The position numbers and the translations under genes are program-made. The notes under the pieces are model-generated. The model saw only the letters and a program-made list of their open reading frames with translations. It was not told where the DNA came from and did no database searches. Shown here piece after piece: positions 6,973-16,242 of a stretch of DNA of 64,000 bases. This stretch comes from Amycolatopsis australiensis (GTDB taxonomy: Bacteria; Actinomycetota; Actinomycetes; Mycobacteriales; Pseudonocardiaceae), in NCBI RefSeq assembly GCF_900119165.1, contig NZ_FPJG01000006.1, forward strand, positions 2,046,001-2,110,000. The letters run 5' to 3'. Numbering within the stretch: the stretch's first letter is position 1; every line of letters starts with the position of its first letter.

Positions 6973-9098
6973 TCGGGCAGGAATGGGCTGGGTGCGCCAC
7001 TCCACGACACGGACAGGCGTTCGCGTGCCCGGGTGCCGGCGACGAACAACAGGCAACGCTCCCTGAGCAGGTCGCTTGCGTGCTGCTGCGGGTCCACTTC
7101 CACGGGCGTGACCTCCTTGGCGAACGGGACCGCACGAGCGGTGGCGCCCACGATCGCGACGCACCGGAACTCGAGCCCCTTCATTGCGTGCATGGTCGCC
7201 AGCCGCACGCCCTCGGTGCCGGCCGCCGGACGGTCTTTGACCAGCACTGCCGGAATGTTTTCGGCCCGCAGCCGGTCACGCACCTTGTCCAGCAGGATGT
7301 TGAACCGGGTGCACACCGCGATCTCGTGGGGTAGCACACCTTGCCCCAGCCATTCCCGTATGCGTCCGGCGGCCGCGTCGATCTCCGAGTTCTCGTCGGG
7401 ATATCCGGCGATGTGCGGCCGGGTGCCGTGCAGCAACGATCGGTAGCCGACCAGGCTGTCGTCGCCGTCCCCGCTGAGCTGGCTGACCTGGACGTCGGCC
7501 ATCACGCCGGTGGACCAGCCGAGGATCTCGGCCGTGCTGCGGTAGTTGACGCGCAACCTGCTGCTCCGGCCGGTGACCGGGATGCCCAGCGCCCGCAGCG
7601 ACACCCGCGAGTCGTAGATCCGCTGATGGGGATCGCCGGTGATGAACAGGTCGTCCGGTCCTTCGGGCACAGCCGCCCGGAGCACCCGCCACTGCGCTGG
7701 GTGCAGGTCCTGTGCTTCGTCGACCACCACGTGGTCATACCGGTGCTGAGTGGCCTTTTGGTCCGACAGCAGCTTCGCGGCGTCCGCACAGACCAGCAGA
7801 TGCGTGGTCCGCCCCGCGAGTTCGGTGGAGAAGGCAGTCATCGCCTGCCACAGCAGTTCACGCTGCGAAGGCCGCAGCGCGGAGCCGCGGCCGCGGCGCT
7901 CGGCCCGGAGGTAGCCGGCTTTGTTCTCGACGCCTTGGGCCAACACCACGTGCCGGAACTCCTGCATCAGGAACTGCTCGGACCACGGCAGGTCGAGCCG
8001 GCGGGCAAGGCGCCGCCAGATCTGCCGCTCGTCGGCATCACCGATCGGCGACGGCGCCCGCCCGGTGGCCTCTCGCACCACCCGGTTCGCGAACGCGTCG
8101 ACCGTCGTGACGTTCACCCGGGCCAGCTGCTCGTCGTCCTCCAGCAGCAGCGCCAGATTCTCCCGCAACATCCCGGCCAGCGCGTTGGTGTAGGTGGAGA
8201 GCAGCACCTGAGTGTCCGGCGCGCGGGACAGCAGATGCTTGACGCGGTGCAGGGCGACGACCGTCTTCCCGGTTCCCGGACCACCGGTGACTTGCGCCGG
8301 ACCACTGAAGGAGGTGCGGTAGGCGACGCGCCGCTGGGATCGGTGCAGGAACACCCGCCACGCGGCGAACGGCTTGTCCAGGGCCTCGGCGAGTTCGTCC
8401 GGGCCGGTGACGAGCTTGATCCGGTTCGGCGTGTTGACGATGGCCATCGCCAGGCTGTCGCTCGTACCGTCGCCGCTGGTGGCCGCCAGACGCTCGGCGA
8501 CCACGTCCCGGTAGACCTCTTCGGCGGTGAACCCCTCGGCGAGGAACTGCAGGACCTCGAACTGATCCTCGGGCAGCACCCCGGCGAAGGCCTCCAGCTG
8601 GGCTTGGTCGGCGATGGCCCGCGCCGCGCGCAGGACCTGGTCATCGATGCCGAGCTCGCGCAGAACTGTGTCGGAGTGGCGGGCGAACAGCAGGTCGGGT
8701 GCCTTCGCGGCCACCTCTTCGAGGGACGGCGTGAGCTGCTCGATCGCCACCACGTTGCGTACTTCCAACCCGCGGGTCGCCGTGTTGACGGTGTAGAGGC
8801 GCTTGGCTGCCCACGAGTAGGCATCGTCATGCGGGACGACGTTGAGCAGCAGGAAGATGTCGCTGCTGTCGTCCGGGGCGAGGACGACGCCGCGCCAGAA
8901 GTCGGTGATGCGGATGGTCCGCATGCGCGGGTCACGTGCCTTGTCCACCGACTCCAGGTGCAGCCCCTTGTCCGCGTACAGCTCGGCGATGGACAGCTGC
9001 TGGAACTTGGCCATCGCCTTGCGGACACCGGCTTTGACCTGCTTCTCCAGCAGGTCGTAGGTCTCCCAGAAGCTGTTCGCGAAGGCAAGTTGCGGCAT
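6969..9098 (-). CDS. ParE/RelE-like domain fused to UvrD-type SF1 helicase
   Basis: The product is 709 aa. Residues 1-105 look like a RelE/ParE-type fold (KAMAKFQQLSIAELYADKGL, RMRTIRITDFWRGVVLAPDD, LLNVVPHDDAYSWA). This is followed by a spacer and a UvrD/PcrA superfamily 1 helicase with Walker A GGPGTGKTVVAL at about 269, DEAQDLHPAQW at about 461, an RVNYRSTAEI segment and TMHAMKGLEFR near the end. Such enzymes translocate 3'-5' on single-stranded DNA. The N-terminal domain could be a nuclease or a binding module. It is the last gene of the operon, 9 nt after mcrC, with GAAGGA before the ATG. Fusion order and motifs are seen; the effector role is inferred. Confidence 0.8.
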   Translation of the reverse strand: MPQLAFANSFWETYDLLEKQVKAGVRKAMAKFQQLSIAELYADKGLHLESVDKARDPRMRTIRITDFWRGVVLAPDDSSDIFLLLNVVPHDDAYSWAAKRLYTVNTATRGLEVRNVVAIEQLTPSLEEVAAKAPDLLFARHSDTVLRELGIDDQVLRAARAIADQAQLEAFAGVLPEDQFEVLQFLAEGFTAEEVYRDVVAERLAATSGDGTSDSLAMAIVNTPNRIKLVTGPDELAEALDKPFAAWRVFLHRSQRRVAYRTSFSGPAQVTGGPGTGKTVVALHRVKHLLSRAPDTQVLLSTYTNALAGMLRENLALLLEDDEQLARVNVTTVDAFANRVVREATGRAPSPIGDADERQIWRRLARRLDLPWSEQFLMQEFRHVVLAQGVENKAGYLRAERRGRGSALRPSQRELLWQAMTAFSTELAGRTTHLLVCADAAKLLSDQKATQHRYDHVVVDEAQDLHPAQWRVLRAAVPEGPDDLFITGDPHQRIYDSRVSLRALGIPVTGRSSRLRVNYRSTAEILGWSTGVMADVQVSQLSGDGDDSLVGYRSLLHGTRPHIAGYPDENSEIDAAAGRIREWLGQGVLPHEIAVCTRFNILLDKVRDRLRAENIPAVLVKDRPAAGTEGVRLATMHAMKGLEFRCVAIVGATARAVPFAKEVTPVEVDPQQHASDLLRERCLLFVAGTRARERLSVSWSGAPSPFLPD

Positions 9099-9107
9099 GG
9101 TTGTCCT

Positions 9108-10298
9108 TCACTTCCGGATGAGCCGACGGGCCAGGTGCCCGACGCTGGTCAGCAGGTCGCCGGGTGGCTGGTCGAGGTCGAGAACATGCTGGTGGATGGT
9201 GATGCCCACGTTGCGGACCCGATGCGAAGCGTGCGGGGCGTTCCCTTTCGCATACACCAGGTGTCCTTCCGGCAGATTCAGCGCCGTGCAGTAGGCCAGC
9301 ATCTGGTAGAGGTCGGCGTCGGGGAAACCTTCGGGTTTCTCGGCCTTGTACTTGGCGTCGGCCACGGCGAGTGGCGTGCCGTCGTCGGCGTAGTGGACGA
9401 AGTCGGGGATCATCCGGATGGCTCTGTCCTCGTCGAGGTGGTGGCGGGCCTGCTGGACAGAGCGTCCACTGTGGCCAGTGAGTGCCTCGCGCAGGGCAGC
9501 GGTGAGGAAGTTCTCGAAGACCCGGGCCATGTCGAAGGTGAACCCGTGCACCGTGACGTTCCCGGCGCGATGCTCGACGGACGCGTTGCGCAGGACGAGT
9601 TCGGCCAGGCGCAGGGCATGGTGGTAGCGGGCGTTGAGCCGGCTCGGGCGCCAGGTGGGCAGGACGGCGCCGCGGGGAACCGGGCTGACGTCGATCAGGT
9701 TAGCCCGCAGCCGAAGCAGCCGCCCGCGCACGTCGGTGGATAGAGGCAGGCGAAGGAGCGCTTCACAGGCTGAGCGCAGGAGCCGGTTCTCGGCAGTTTC
9801 GGTGGTGTAGTCGTCGTGGTCGATTTCCACTGGGACGAGTCTGCCGTGGTGCCGGCGGACCTGTTCGGCGAAGCGCAGGCGGCCGCGCATGACGAGTGCT
9901 GTTTCCTCGACGGCGACGTAGCCCTTGAGCAGTCCCTGCCGCAGCGCGTGTTCGGATTGGCGGGCGAACAGCCGGGCGAATGCCGGGAGCAGTTCGGATT
10001 CCTCGGCCACCTCCACCGCCTCGTCCCGCCAGCCCTTCGGGCTGCGGCTGTAGTCGAGCAGGAACAGCAGGCGCGCCACGGGCAGCTTGGGCTGGATCCG
10101 CACGGTGATCGCCCGGCCGCCGGGCACCTGCACGGCCGCCACACCGACCAAGCCTTTGGCCCGGACCCGCCAACGGCCGGGGGTTTCGGGGTCCGGCGCG
10201 GCCTCGACCAGGCCCGAGCGCGCCAGAGCACGCCCGGCCGCGCCGTCGAGCGGCACGAACCTGGGCGCGGCGTGTTCGACCAGGTCGAGACTGGTCAT
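9108..10298 (-). CDS. mcrC: McrC-type endonuclease subunit
   Basis: This 396-aa protein matches the McrC family in length and layout. An N-terminal McrB-contact region is followed by a PD-(D/E)xK nuclease at about 296-320 (MIPDFVHYADD, then VADAKYK), giving D, D and K catalytic residues. McrC is the nuclease partner of the McrB GTPase motor in type IV systems that cut modified DNA. Start and mcrB stop overlap as ATGA, so translation is coupled. The modification recognised here cannot be read from the sequence. Confidence 0.9.
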   Translation of the reverse strand: MTSLDLVEHAAPRFVPLDGAAGRALARSGLVEAAPDPETPGRWRVRAKGLVGVAAVQVPGGRAITVRIQPKLPVARLLFLLDYSRSPKGWRDEAVEVAEESELLPAFARLFARQSEHALRQGLLKGYVAVEETALVMRGRLRFAEQVRRHHGRLVPVEIDHDDYTTETAENRLLRSACEALLRLPLSTDVRGRLLRLRANLIDVSPVPRGAVLPTWRPSRLNARYHHALRLAELVLRNASVEHRAGNVTVHGFTFDMARVFENFLTAALREALTGHSGRSVQQARHHLDEDRAIRMIPDFVHYADDGTPLAVADAKYKAEKPEGFPDADLYQMLAYCTALNLPEGHLVYAKGNAPHASHRVRNVGITIHQHVLDLDQPPGDLLTSVGHLARRLIRK

Positions 10299-12130
10299 GC
10301 CGGGTCGATCGAGTCCGGCGTGGGCGTGGCGGCCACCCGCAGAGAAGCCAGGCCGTAGCGGTGCTCGACGTCCATGCCTTCGCCGTAGTGGTGTTCCTCC
10401 AGCAACGGGAGGATCTTCGTGCGCCAGGCCCGAGCCAGGCCACCGTCGCGGTGGACGCCGGGTTTCATCAGGTAGGAGGGACCGATCTGGAAATCCGGAT
10501 CTTCGATGCGGGAGTTCAGCTCGTCGAGCAGGTCGGCGGCTTCAGGGCCGTGGCCCTCGCGGTCCAGCCAGCGGCGGAGCAGGCCGCGAGTGGGTTCGGT
10601 CCGCGGGGACAGCTCGACGAACGAGAACCGGCGGCGCATCGCCCCGTCCACCAGCGCGATGGACCGGTCCGCGGTGTTCATGGTGCCGATGACGAACAGG
10701 TTGGGCGGCAACGCGAAGTCGTCGCCGGAGTAGGTGAGCCGGACGGACTTGTTGCGGTACTCCAGCAGGAAGTACAGCTCCCCGAAGACCTTCGCCAGGT
10801 TCGCCCGGTTGATCTCGTCGATCACCAGGAAATGCGGGATGTGCCGGTTGCCTTCCCGAGCGGCCGCGTTGGCTATTTCGCGCAGCGGCCCGTCAGTGAT
10901 CCGGAACGCGACCTCCCGGGTGCGCGGGTCCTCCTGGGGCCGGAACCCTTCGAAGAAGTCCTCATAGGAATAGGAAGGGTGGAACTGCACGAGCTTGACC
11001 TGTTCCGGGCCACCGCTGAAGTACTCGGCCAGGCGCAGGGCCAGGTAGGTTTTGCCGGTGCCGGGCGGGCCATAGAGGATGACCTGCCGGTCGTCCCAGA
11101 GCAGGTCCCGCAGTTCCCGCAACCACGCCACGTCGTGCACCAGCAGCTCCTTGGCGAGGCTGTCCGTCGGTTCGGGCAGTTTCAGCTCGAGCCGGGCCAT
11201 CAACGCGGCGAGTTCCGCGCTGGACTCCCCGTCGGTCTCTTTGACTTCCCCGGCGAGCTCCTCGTCGCTGCGGCCGAGACCGGCGACCAGCCCCTCGACG
11301 CTGGTGAGGTCGACGACGTCGTGCTGGATGGACAGTTTCTGCTGCAGCGCCTCGGGCAGGTCGAGATACGGGTAACCGACGCTGCGCCACTCGGCCGGCC
11401 GCCGCAGGTTCGACCGGCCGCCCTCGGAGGCCAGCTGCTCGGCGTCACCGGTGATCTCGCCGACGTAAAGGTCGCCGTTGGAGATCGTGCACACCGTGTC
11501 GCCCGGCTTCATCCGGGACAGGAAGACGTGCAACGCCTCGACCAGATGGGTGCGCTGGCTGTAGGTGAGGACCGATTCGTAGTCCTCTTCCACCATAGTG
11601 CGCAGTTCGTCCTTGCTCACGCCCTGCTCGACACCTTCGCGCAGGTGACTGGCGGCGAGGCTGACGAGGCCGCGCGGCAACCACAACCGCTGTACCAAGT
11701 CGAGACCGGAGACATTGGAGCCGCGGACCAGCCACGTGCGGTTCGGCCCGTACCAGGCGGCCTGGAGAAAGTCCGCGAGTGGACGCCCGTCAGCGGTCTT
11801 CCACTCGGTGTAGCCGTTGGCGGACCGGCCGAGCAGGATCTCCGCCGCTGCGGAGGGCGAGTTGCAGATGATGTCCTCGGTCGTCTCCAGGTATCCAGGG
11901 AATCGGGTGGATTCGGTGACCCGGCCGCCCGCCCGGAGGCTCTTGCGGAGCTTGTGCGAGGACTTCATCGTCGAGGGGAACGACGGTACCTCCTCCGACC
12001 GGACCGGAGACCCCGCACTGACACTGAATTTCTGACTGCCGTTGGTGCCCTTCTCGGTGAGCAGCCGCCCGTGCGCGATGGGGCCGTTGAAGGGAAGCTG
12101 GAGCTGGAACTCCGGGTAGGGGCTGTCCAT
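10295..12130 (-). CDS. mcrB: McrB-type AAA+ GTPase with DUF4357-like N-terminus
   Basis: The 611-aa product carries an AAA+ motor with Walker A YGPPGTGKTYLALRLAEYF at about 352-370, Walker B LVIDEINRANLAKV at about 432, and the McrB signature GTMNTADRSIALVDGAMRRR at about 481-500. In McrB proteins this motor hydrolyses GTP, and an N-terminal domain reads the modified base. The N-terminal region here includes SPSAAAEILLGRSANGYTEW (about 91-110), a DUF4357-like motif found in several defence proteins; it differs from the E. coli DUF3578 reader. TGATG overlap with the upstream methylase gene and ATGA overlap with mcrC place it inside the operon. Its specificity is unknown. Confidence 0.88.
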   Translation of the reverse strand: MDSPYPEFQLQLPFNGPIAHGRLLTEKGTNGSQKFSVSAGSPVRSEEVPSFPSTMKSSHKLRKSLRAGGRVTESTRFPGYLETTEDIICNSPSAAAEILLGRSANGYTEWKTADGRPLADFLQAAWYGPNRTWLVRGSNVSGLDLVQRLWLPRGLVSLAASHLREGVEQGVSKDELRTMVEEDYESVLTYSQRTHLVEALHVFLSRMKPGDTVCTISNGDLYVGEITGDAEQLASEGGRSNLRRPAEWRSVGYPYLDLPEALQQKLSIQHDVVDLTSVEGLVAGLGRSDEELAGEVKETDGESSAELAALMARLELKLPEPTDSLAKELLVHDVAWLRELRDLLWDDRQVILYGPPGTGKTYLALRLAEYFSGGPEQVKLVQFHPSYSYEDFFEGFRPQEDPRTREVAFRITDGPLREIANAAAREGNRHIPHFLVIDEINRANLAKVFGELYFLLEYRNKSVRLTYSGDDFALPPNLFVIGTMNTADRSIALVDGAMRRRFSFVELSPRTEPTRGLLRRWLDREGHGPEAADLLDELNSRIEDPDFQIGPSYLMKPGVHRDGGLARAWRTKILPLLEEHHYGEGMDVEHRYGLASLRVAATPTPDSIDPA

Positions 12131-15100
12131 CAGCGTTCCTCGCTAGTGGCCGCCGCAGGATGACGGGGACCCTGGCCGGGTGGCGGGGTGAGGGTGGAGG
12201 TGTAGTTCTCCCCGTCGATGAGTGGTGTGGTCAGGCTGACGCCGGCCTGGGCCATCCGGTCGTATTCGGCGAGGATCAGGTCCTTGGTCCGGTAGGTGCC
12301 GTACTTCGCGATCTCGTTGTTCTTGAGGCCGCCGGAGTCCGACTGGAATGTATCGAGGATGTAGTCAACGTCGGTGCGTTCGACGCCGTACAGGTGGAAG
12401 AAGTACGCGTCCAGCTCGGCGCGCACCTGGGCACGACGCTCCTCGTTCCAGCGGAACGGCTCACTGGAGTCGCCGAGATCCCGGGCGAGCCCTGCCATGT
12501 CGTAGGCGGTGTAGACGAGTTCGAGGACCCGCGGAGTGATGAACGGCGTGTGCGGCTTCATCATCTCGGGGGTGGGTACGGGAAGCTGCTTCCACGTCAT
12601 GAGTGCCATGTGGATTCCGCCGATCTTCTGACGGCTCACAAAGTCGAATACCAGCGAACTCTGGGCGGCGACGAGTGCCGCAATGAGCACCGGCGAGACC
12701 CGCGGCAGCATGAGTGGAAAGGTATGGCCAACGGCGGTACGCGGAATCAGAGCAGGGATCGCGGTTCGTTCGTCGGTGGAACGACACACATCGCGCCAAC
12801 CACACAGCCAGTCCCGATCCCAGGCGAGGCCTGCCAGCCGTAGTTCGACACCAGGGATCTTGACGTCCTTGTCATTCCGCCGGGTCTGGATCAGCCCGCT
12901 CTCCGCGATCCAGTACCGCGCGTCCGGCGAGTACCCGGGATCCTGCTTCTCCTCAGGTAGTACCCGCTTCCGGTCTTCATTGCCGGTTCCGTAGTAACGC
13001 GCCCAGCGATGGTCGAAAAGATGTGCCATCTTCCCCTCGTAGAGCGGCAGCATCCGCTCCTCGCCTCGCACGAAGACGTTGCCCTCCTGCTGCCAGCCGT
13101 CCGCCTCAAGCTCAGCGCGCTTCTTGAAGAGGTCGGAGTCGTCGGTCATGTTGAAGAGATTCTTGAATGAGATCTGCCAGGGGTTTCCGTTCTTCAGACG
13201 TTCGTTCCAGAGCACCGGCAGCCGGTGATAGATCGTCGCGGTCAGGTCGGCGTCTCGACGGTTGCGGAACACCGGGAGGTTCCCGGTGTTCGGATTGATG
13301 AGCGAGATCTCCTCCGGGCTCAGCGCGAAGATCCGCCCGCGGTCGTCCAGATCTTCGGCGTCGTTAAGGAAGAAGGCGAAGGCGGCCGCAGGTTCACGGA
13401 TGCCCCGCCCAGCGAGCGAGAGCAGGCAGAACTTGATCCGGGCATCCACCGCAGGGAAGTTGTTGCGGTTTTCGAAGTCGTAGAGAAGCTTGACGGCACC
13501 CCGGCGGGTGAGATCACCGAAGAGGTGCTGTCCCCCGGCACCCGTGGCGACGGCGGACTGGACAATGCAGCCGATGCGTCCAGCGGGAGCGGCGATGGTG
13601 GCGAACAGCTCGGTGAACAGCTGATCGGTCTGCAGTGAGTTGACGCCCTTCACCGTCAAGCCCTTACCGCACAACGGGAAGGCGCCCGAGCTGCCGGCGA
13701 AGAGGAACGTCGACTTCACCTTGCGCCGGCTGGCGCGGTACCGCGTCCCCGCCTCCGGCTGTTCCTTGGCCCACTCCTCGATCCGCCTGCGCCGATCGGC
13801 TCCGGAGATCGCGGCGATCGACGGTTCCACGACGCTGAAGTACTTCTTGTCCTCGAAGTCGACCTTGTCCCAGGGCGGGTTCGCCAGCACACAGGAGAAA
13901 CCCCCGGACCAGCCGGTCGCCGGATCGACCCCGGCATTGTCATCGGGCACTGTGAAGACGTCCGGGAAGGCGAGGTGCCAGTGGAAGAAGCGGTACTCAT
14001 CCCGCAAACGGATGATCTCGTCGTGCGTCTCCTGCGCAGCGGCCGCGGCCGCCGGGTCCTGCAGCGCCTGGAAGACGTCTTGGGTCACCGGCGGAGGCGC
14101 GTCCTTCATCTTGTGCCACATGAACGCCGCACACCAGGCGTCGGCAACGTGCCGCGCGTGCCGGTATTCCGGCGAGTCTTCCCAGACACGGTAGTCGGCG
14201 GACTGCCGGTGGACGTCCGCCAAGCTCCGGACCGGGGCATCGATGATCCGCCGGAGCCCGGCGGCGAAGGTGGAGTTGGCGACCTTCGTCGTCTCCGTCG
14301 GCTCGAACAGACCCAACTGCCCGAGGCGTTCCTCGTTGTTCTGCTTCTCCAGGAACGCGGCGAACTTCGGGTCGTCACCCTCGACGGCCTTGAATGCCTT
14401 GTTCGGGATGCCCTGCCTCAGCAATGCCGGTGTCGCGCCGATGAGGCCGTTGCCAAGTTTGACGTGTGCGTCAAGGAAACTCAGCGGCTTCCCCGGCTCC
14501 AGCGCCTCAAGCCACAAAGCGACCTTGGCGAGCTCGACCGCCATCGGGTTGAGGTCGACACCGTAAACACAGCGGGCGACGACTTCGTGCAGCGCGTGAC
14601 GTATCGCGTCGAGGGTCGGCTCCGGGTTGTTCTCCCTTACCGCGGCCACGCGCTTGGCGATCCGTCGAGCCGCGGCGACCAGGAAATGGCCGGACCCGCA
14701 TGCCGGGTCGCACACCGTCAGCGACAGTAGCTCTGCCACGACGCTGTCCGCAGGGTCGGGTAGGCCCGCGGCACTCGCCCTCTGCTCACCACGTTTCTGC
14801 GCATCGTCGATGATCGGGGCGAGACTGGAGTCCAGCAGGACGTCGATCAGCGCACTCGGCGTGTAGTACGAACCGGTCCTCTTGCGGTCATTGCCCAGGC
14901 GATGAGACAGCTCGAACTCGTCGTCCCCGGTACGCCTGGGATCGAGCTCCAGCAGCGATTCGTAGATCGAGCCCAGCTCTTCGGCGTCCATGTTGCGGTA
15001 GTCCACCTGCCGCCATCGCAGGCCGTCACGGACCCGGGAAAGGTGGCGCACTGCGTCCAGCAGGCAGCTGTTGGCCAGCGACAGGCCGCGCAAAGGCTCG

Positions 15101-16242
15101 TCGGCGTCGGTATCGTCGAACAGCCCGCCCAAGCCTGGCAGCCCCAGCTCGGGGCGCCCGCGCTCATCGCCCAGGGCGTCCAGTACGACCCGGACAGCCT
15201 GGTAGAGATCGCTGTGCGCAGTGCCCCGGCGGCGGTTCGCCTGGCGACGCAGCCGCGCGGTGGAGAAGTAGGTCGCGTAGCGCCACCGCGTCTGCTCAGA
15301 CGTTTCGGGAGGATGCAGTGCATCGCGGTCCTCCGCGACGAAGACGAAGATCATCCGGTAGACCAGGCGCAACAGGGCGGTCTGGAAATCGCGCGCGTCG
15401 AACTCCCGGCGCAACCGGGCGTTGTCCGGATGCCGGAGGAAGCCGGTGCCCAAGGCCTTGATCGCTGCCTCGACACCGAGACCAAGCTGTTCCAGGGCGC
15501 GGGTGCCGGACTTGATCGCTTCCAGGCGCCACTTTTCCAGCCAGCACGAGGCCGGCGCGGCGCCCTCGGCGACCGCGAAGCGGGAGACGTGCAGCAGCCG
15601 GTACAACAGGACGAACTCGCTGAACAGCTCACCGTCGAAGATGGCTTCCAGGTCGAAGTCGACGTACGCGGCGGTAGCCAGCGCGCTGGAGTCGCGCAGC
15701 AGCCGCAGTTGCCTGCCGTTGGTGATGATCCCCCACAGGTGGGCCTCCGAGCGGTTCAGGCACTCCTGCACCAGCGATTGCGGCGGCACGGTGCCCGGCC
15801 CGCCCGGTCGCTTGTCCAGCGAGTGCTGCCACGCCGCCAGGTGGATCGGCACGTGGTTCCACCGGTGACTAATCGGGAACGTCTTGGTGCCGTCGTCACT
15901 GGTGATGCCGGTGGTGCCGAGCGGAGTCAGCTCGCCGAAACCGAGTTCGTCGAACAACGGCGCGAGCCACTGCGTCCGCGCCTGCCCGGTGCGGTCGGCC
16001 GGTGTCTCGGATTCGGACGCGGCGGGCAGCTTCTCCCGCAGCTCGGCCCACACCGAGCGCAGGTAGTCCCACCGCCGTTCCGCGTCGTCGCGGACCGAGC
16101 GGGAACCGACGACCCGGTAGTCGCCGGGGAGACACCCGCTGACATCCTTGCCTTCGGAAATCCGCACCAGCATGTCGGCGGGCAGCAGGCCGCCAACGGT
16201 GTGGACGGCCGTGAAAACCTGGTGACGAGCGATGGCGGACAT
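12130..16242 (-). CDS. Large Eco57I-like adenine DNA methyltransferase (DrmMI/PglX-like)
   Basis: The product is 1370 aa. A long N-terminal region (about 1-470) has no obvious nuclease motif. The methyltransferase has motif I VCDPACGSGHFLVAAARRIA at about 508 and motif IV FSCVLANPPWDKVDF at about 783, with the normal aromatic residue. The C-terminal 500 residues probably form target recognition and helical regions (RWARYYGTGNEDRKR, MALMTWKQLPVPTPEMM). Length and order resemble type IIG enzymes, PglX of BREX and DrmMI of class 1 DISARM. The neighbouring SNF2 helicase favours the DISARM-like comparison. It probably marks host DNA at N6-adenine so that the system ignores self. It overlaps both neighbours as TGATG. 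Confidence 0.85.
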   Translation of the reverse strand: MSAIARHQVFTAVHTVGGLLPADMLVRISEGKDVSGCLPGDYRVVGSRSVRDDAERRWDYLRSVWAELREKLPAASESETPADRTGQARTQWLAPLFDELGFGELTPLGTTGITSDDGTKTFPISHRWNHVPIHLAAWQHSLDKRPGGPGTVPPQSLVQECLNRSEAHLWGIITNGRQLRLLRDSSALATAAYVDFDLEAIFDGELFSEFVLLYRLLHVSRFAVAEGAAPASCWLEKWRLEAIKSGTRALEQLGLGVEAAIKALGTGFLRHPDNARLRREFDARDFQTALLRLVYRMIFVFVAEDRDALHPPETSEQTRWRYATYFSTARLRRQANRRRGTAHSDLYQAVRVVLDALGDERGRPELGLPGLGGLFDDTDADEPLRGLSLANSCLLDAVRHLSRVRDGLRWRQVDYRNMDAEELGSIYESLLELDPRRTGDDEFELSHRLGNDRKRTGSYYTPSALIDVLLDSSLAPIIDDAQKRGEQRASAAGLPDPADSVVAELLSLTVCDPACGSGHFLVAAARRIAKRVAAVRENNPEPTLDAIRHALHEVVARCVYGVDLNPMAVELAKVALWLEALEPGKPLSFLDAHVKLGNGLIGATPALLRQGIPNKAFKAVEGDDPKFAAFLEKQNNEERLGQLGLFEPTETTKVANSTFAAGLRRIIDAPVRSLADVHRQSADYRVWEDSPEYRHARHVADAWCAAFMWHKMKDAPPPVTQDVFQALQDPAAAAAAQETHDEIIRLRDEYRFFHWHLAFPDVFTVPDDNAGVDPATGWSGGFSCVLANPPWDKVDFEDKKYFSVVEPSIAAISGADRRRRIEEWAKEQPEAGTRYRASRRKVKSTFLFAGSSGAFPLCGKGLTVKGVNSLQTDQLFTELFATIAAPAGRIGCIVQSAVATGAGGQHLFGDLTRRGAVKLLYDFENRNNFPAVDARIKFCLLSLAGRGIREPAAAFAFFLNDAEDLDDRGRIFALSPEEISLINPNTGNLPVFRNRRDADLTATIYHRLPVLWNERLKNGNPWQISFKNLFNMTDDSDLFKKRAELEADGWQQEGNVFVRGEERMLPLYEGKMAHLFDHRWARYYGTGNEDRKRVLPEEKQDPGYSPDARYWIAESGLIQTRRNDKDVKIPGVELRLAGLAWDRDWLCGWRDVCRSTDERTAIPALIPRTAVGHTFPLMLPRVSPVLIAALVAAQSSLVFDFVSRQKIGGIHMALMTWKQLPVPTPEMMKPHTPFITPRVLELVYTAYDMAGLARDLGDSSEPFRWNEERRAQVRAELDAYFFHLYGVERTDVDYILDTFQSDSGGLKNNEIAKYGTYRTKDLILAEYDRMAQAGVSLTTPLIDGENYTSTLTPPPGQGPRHPAAATSEER

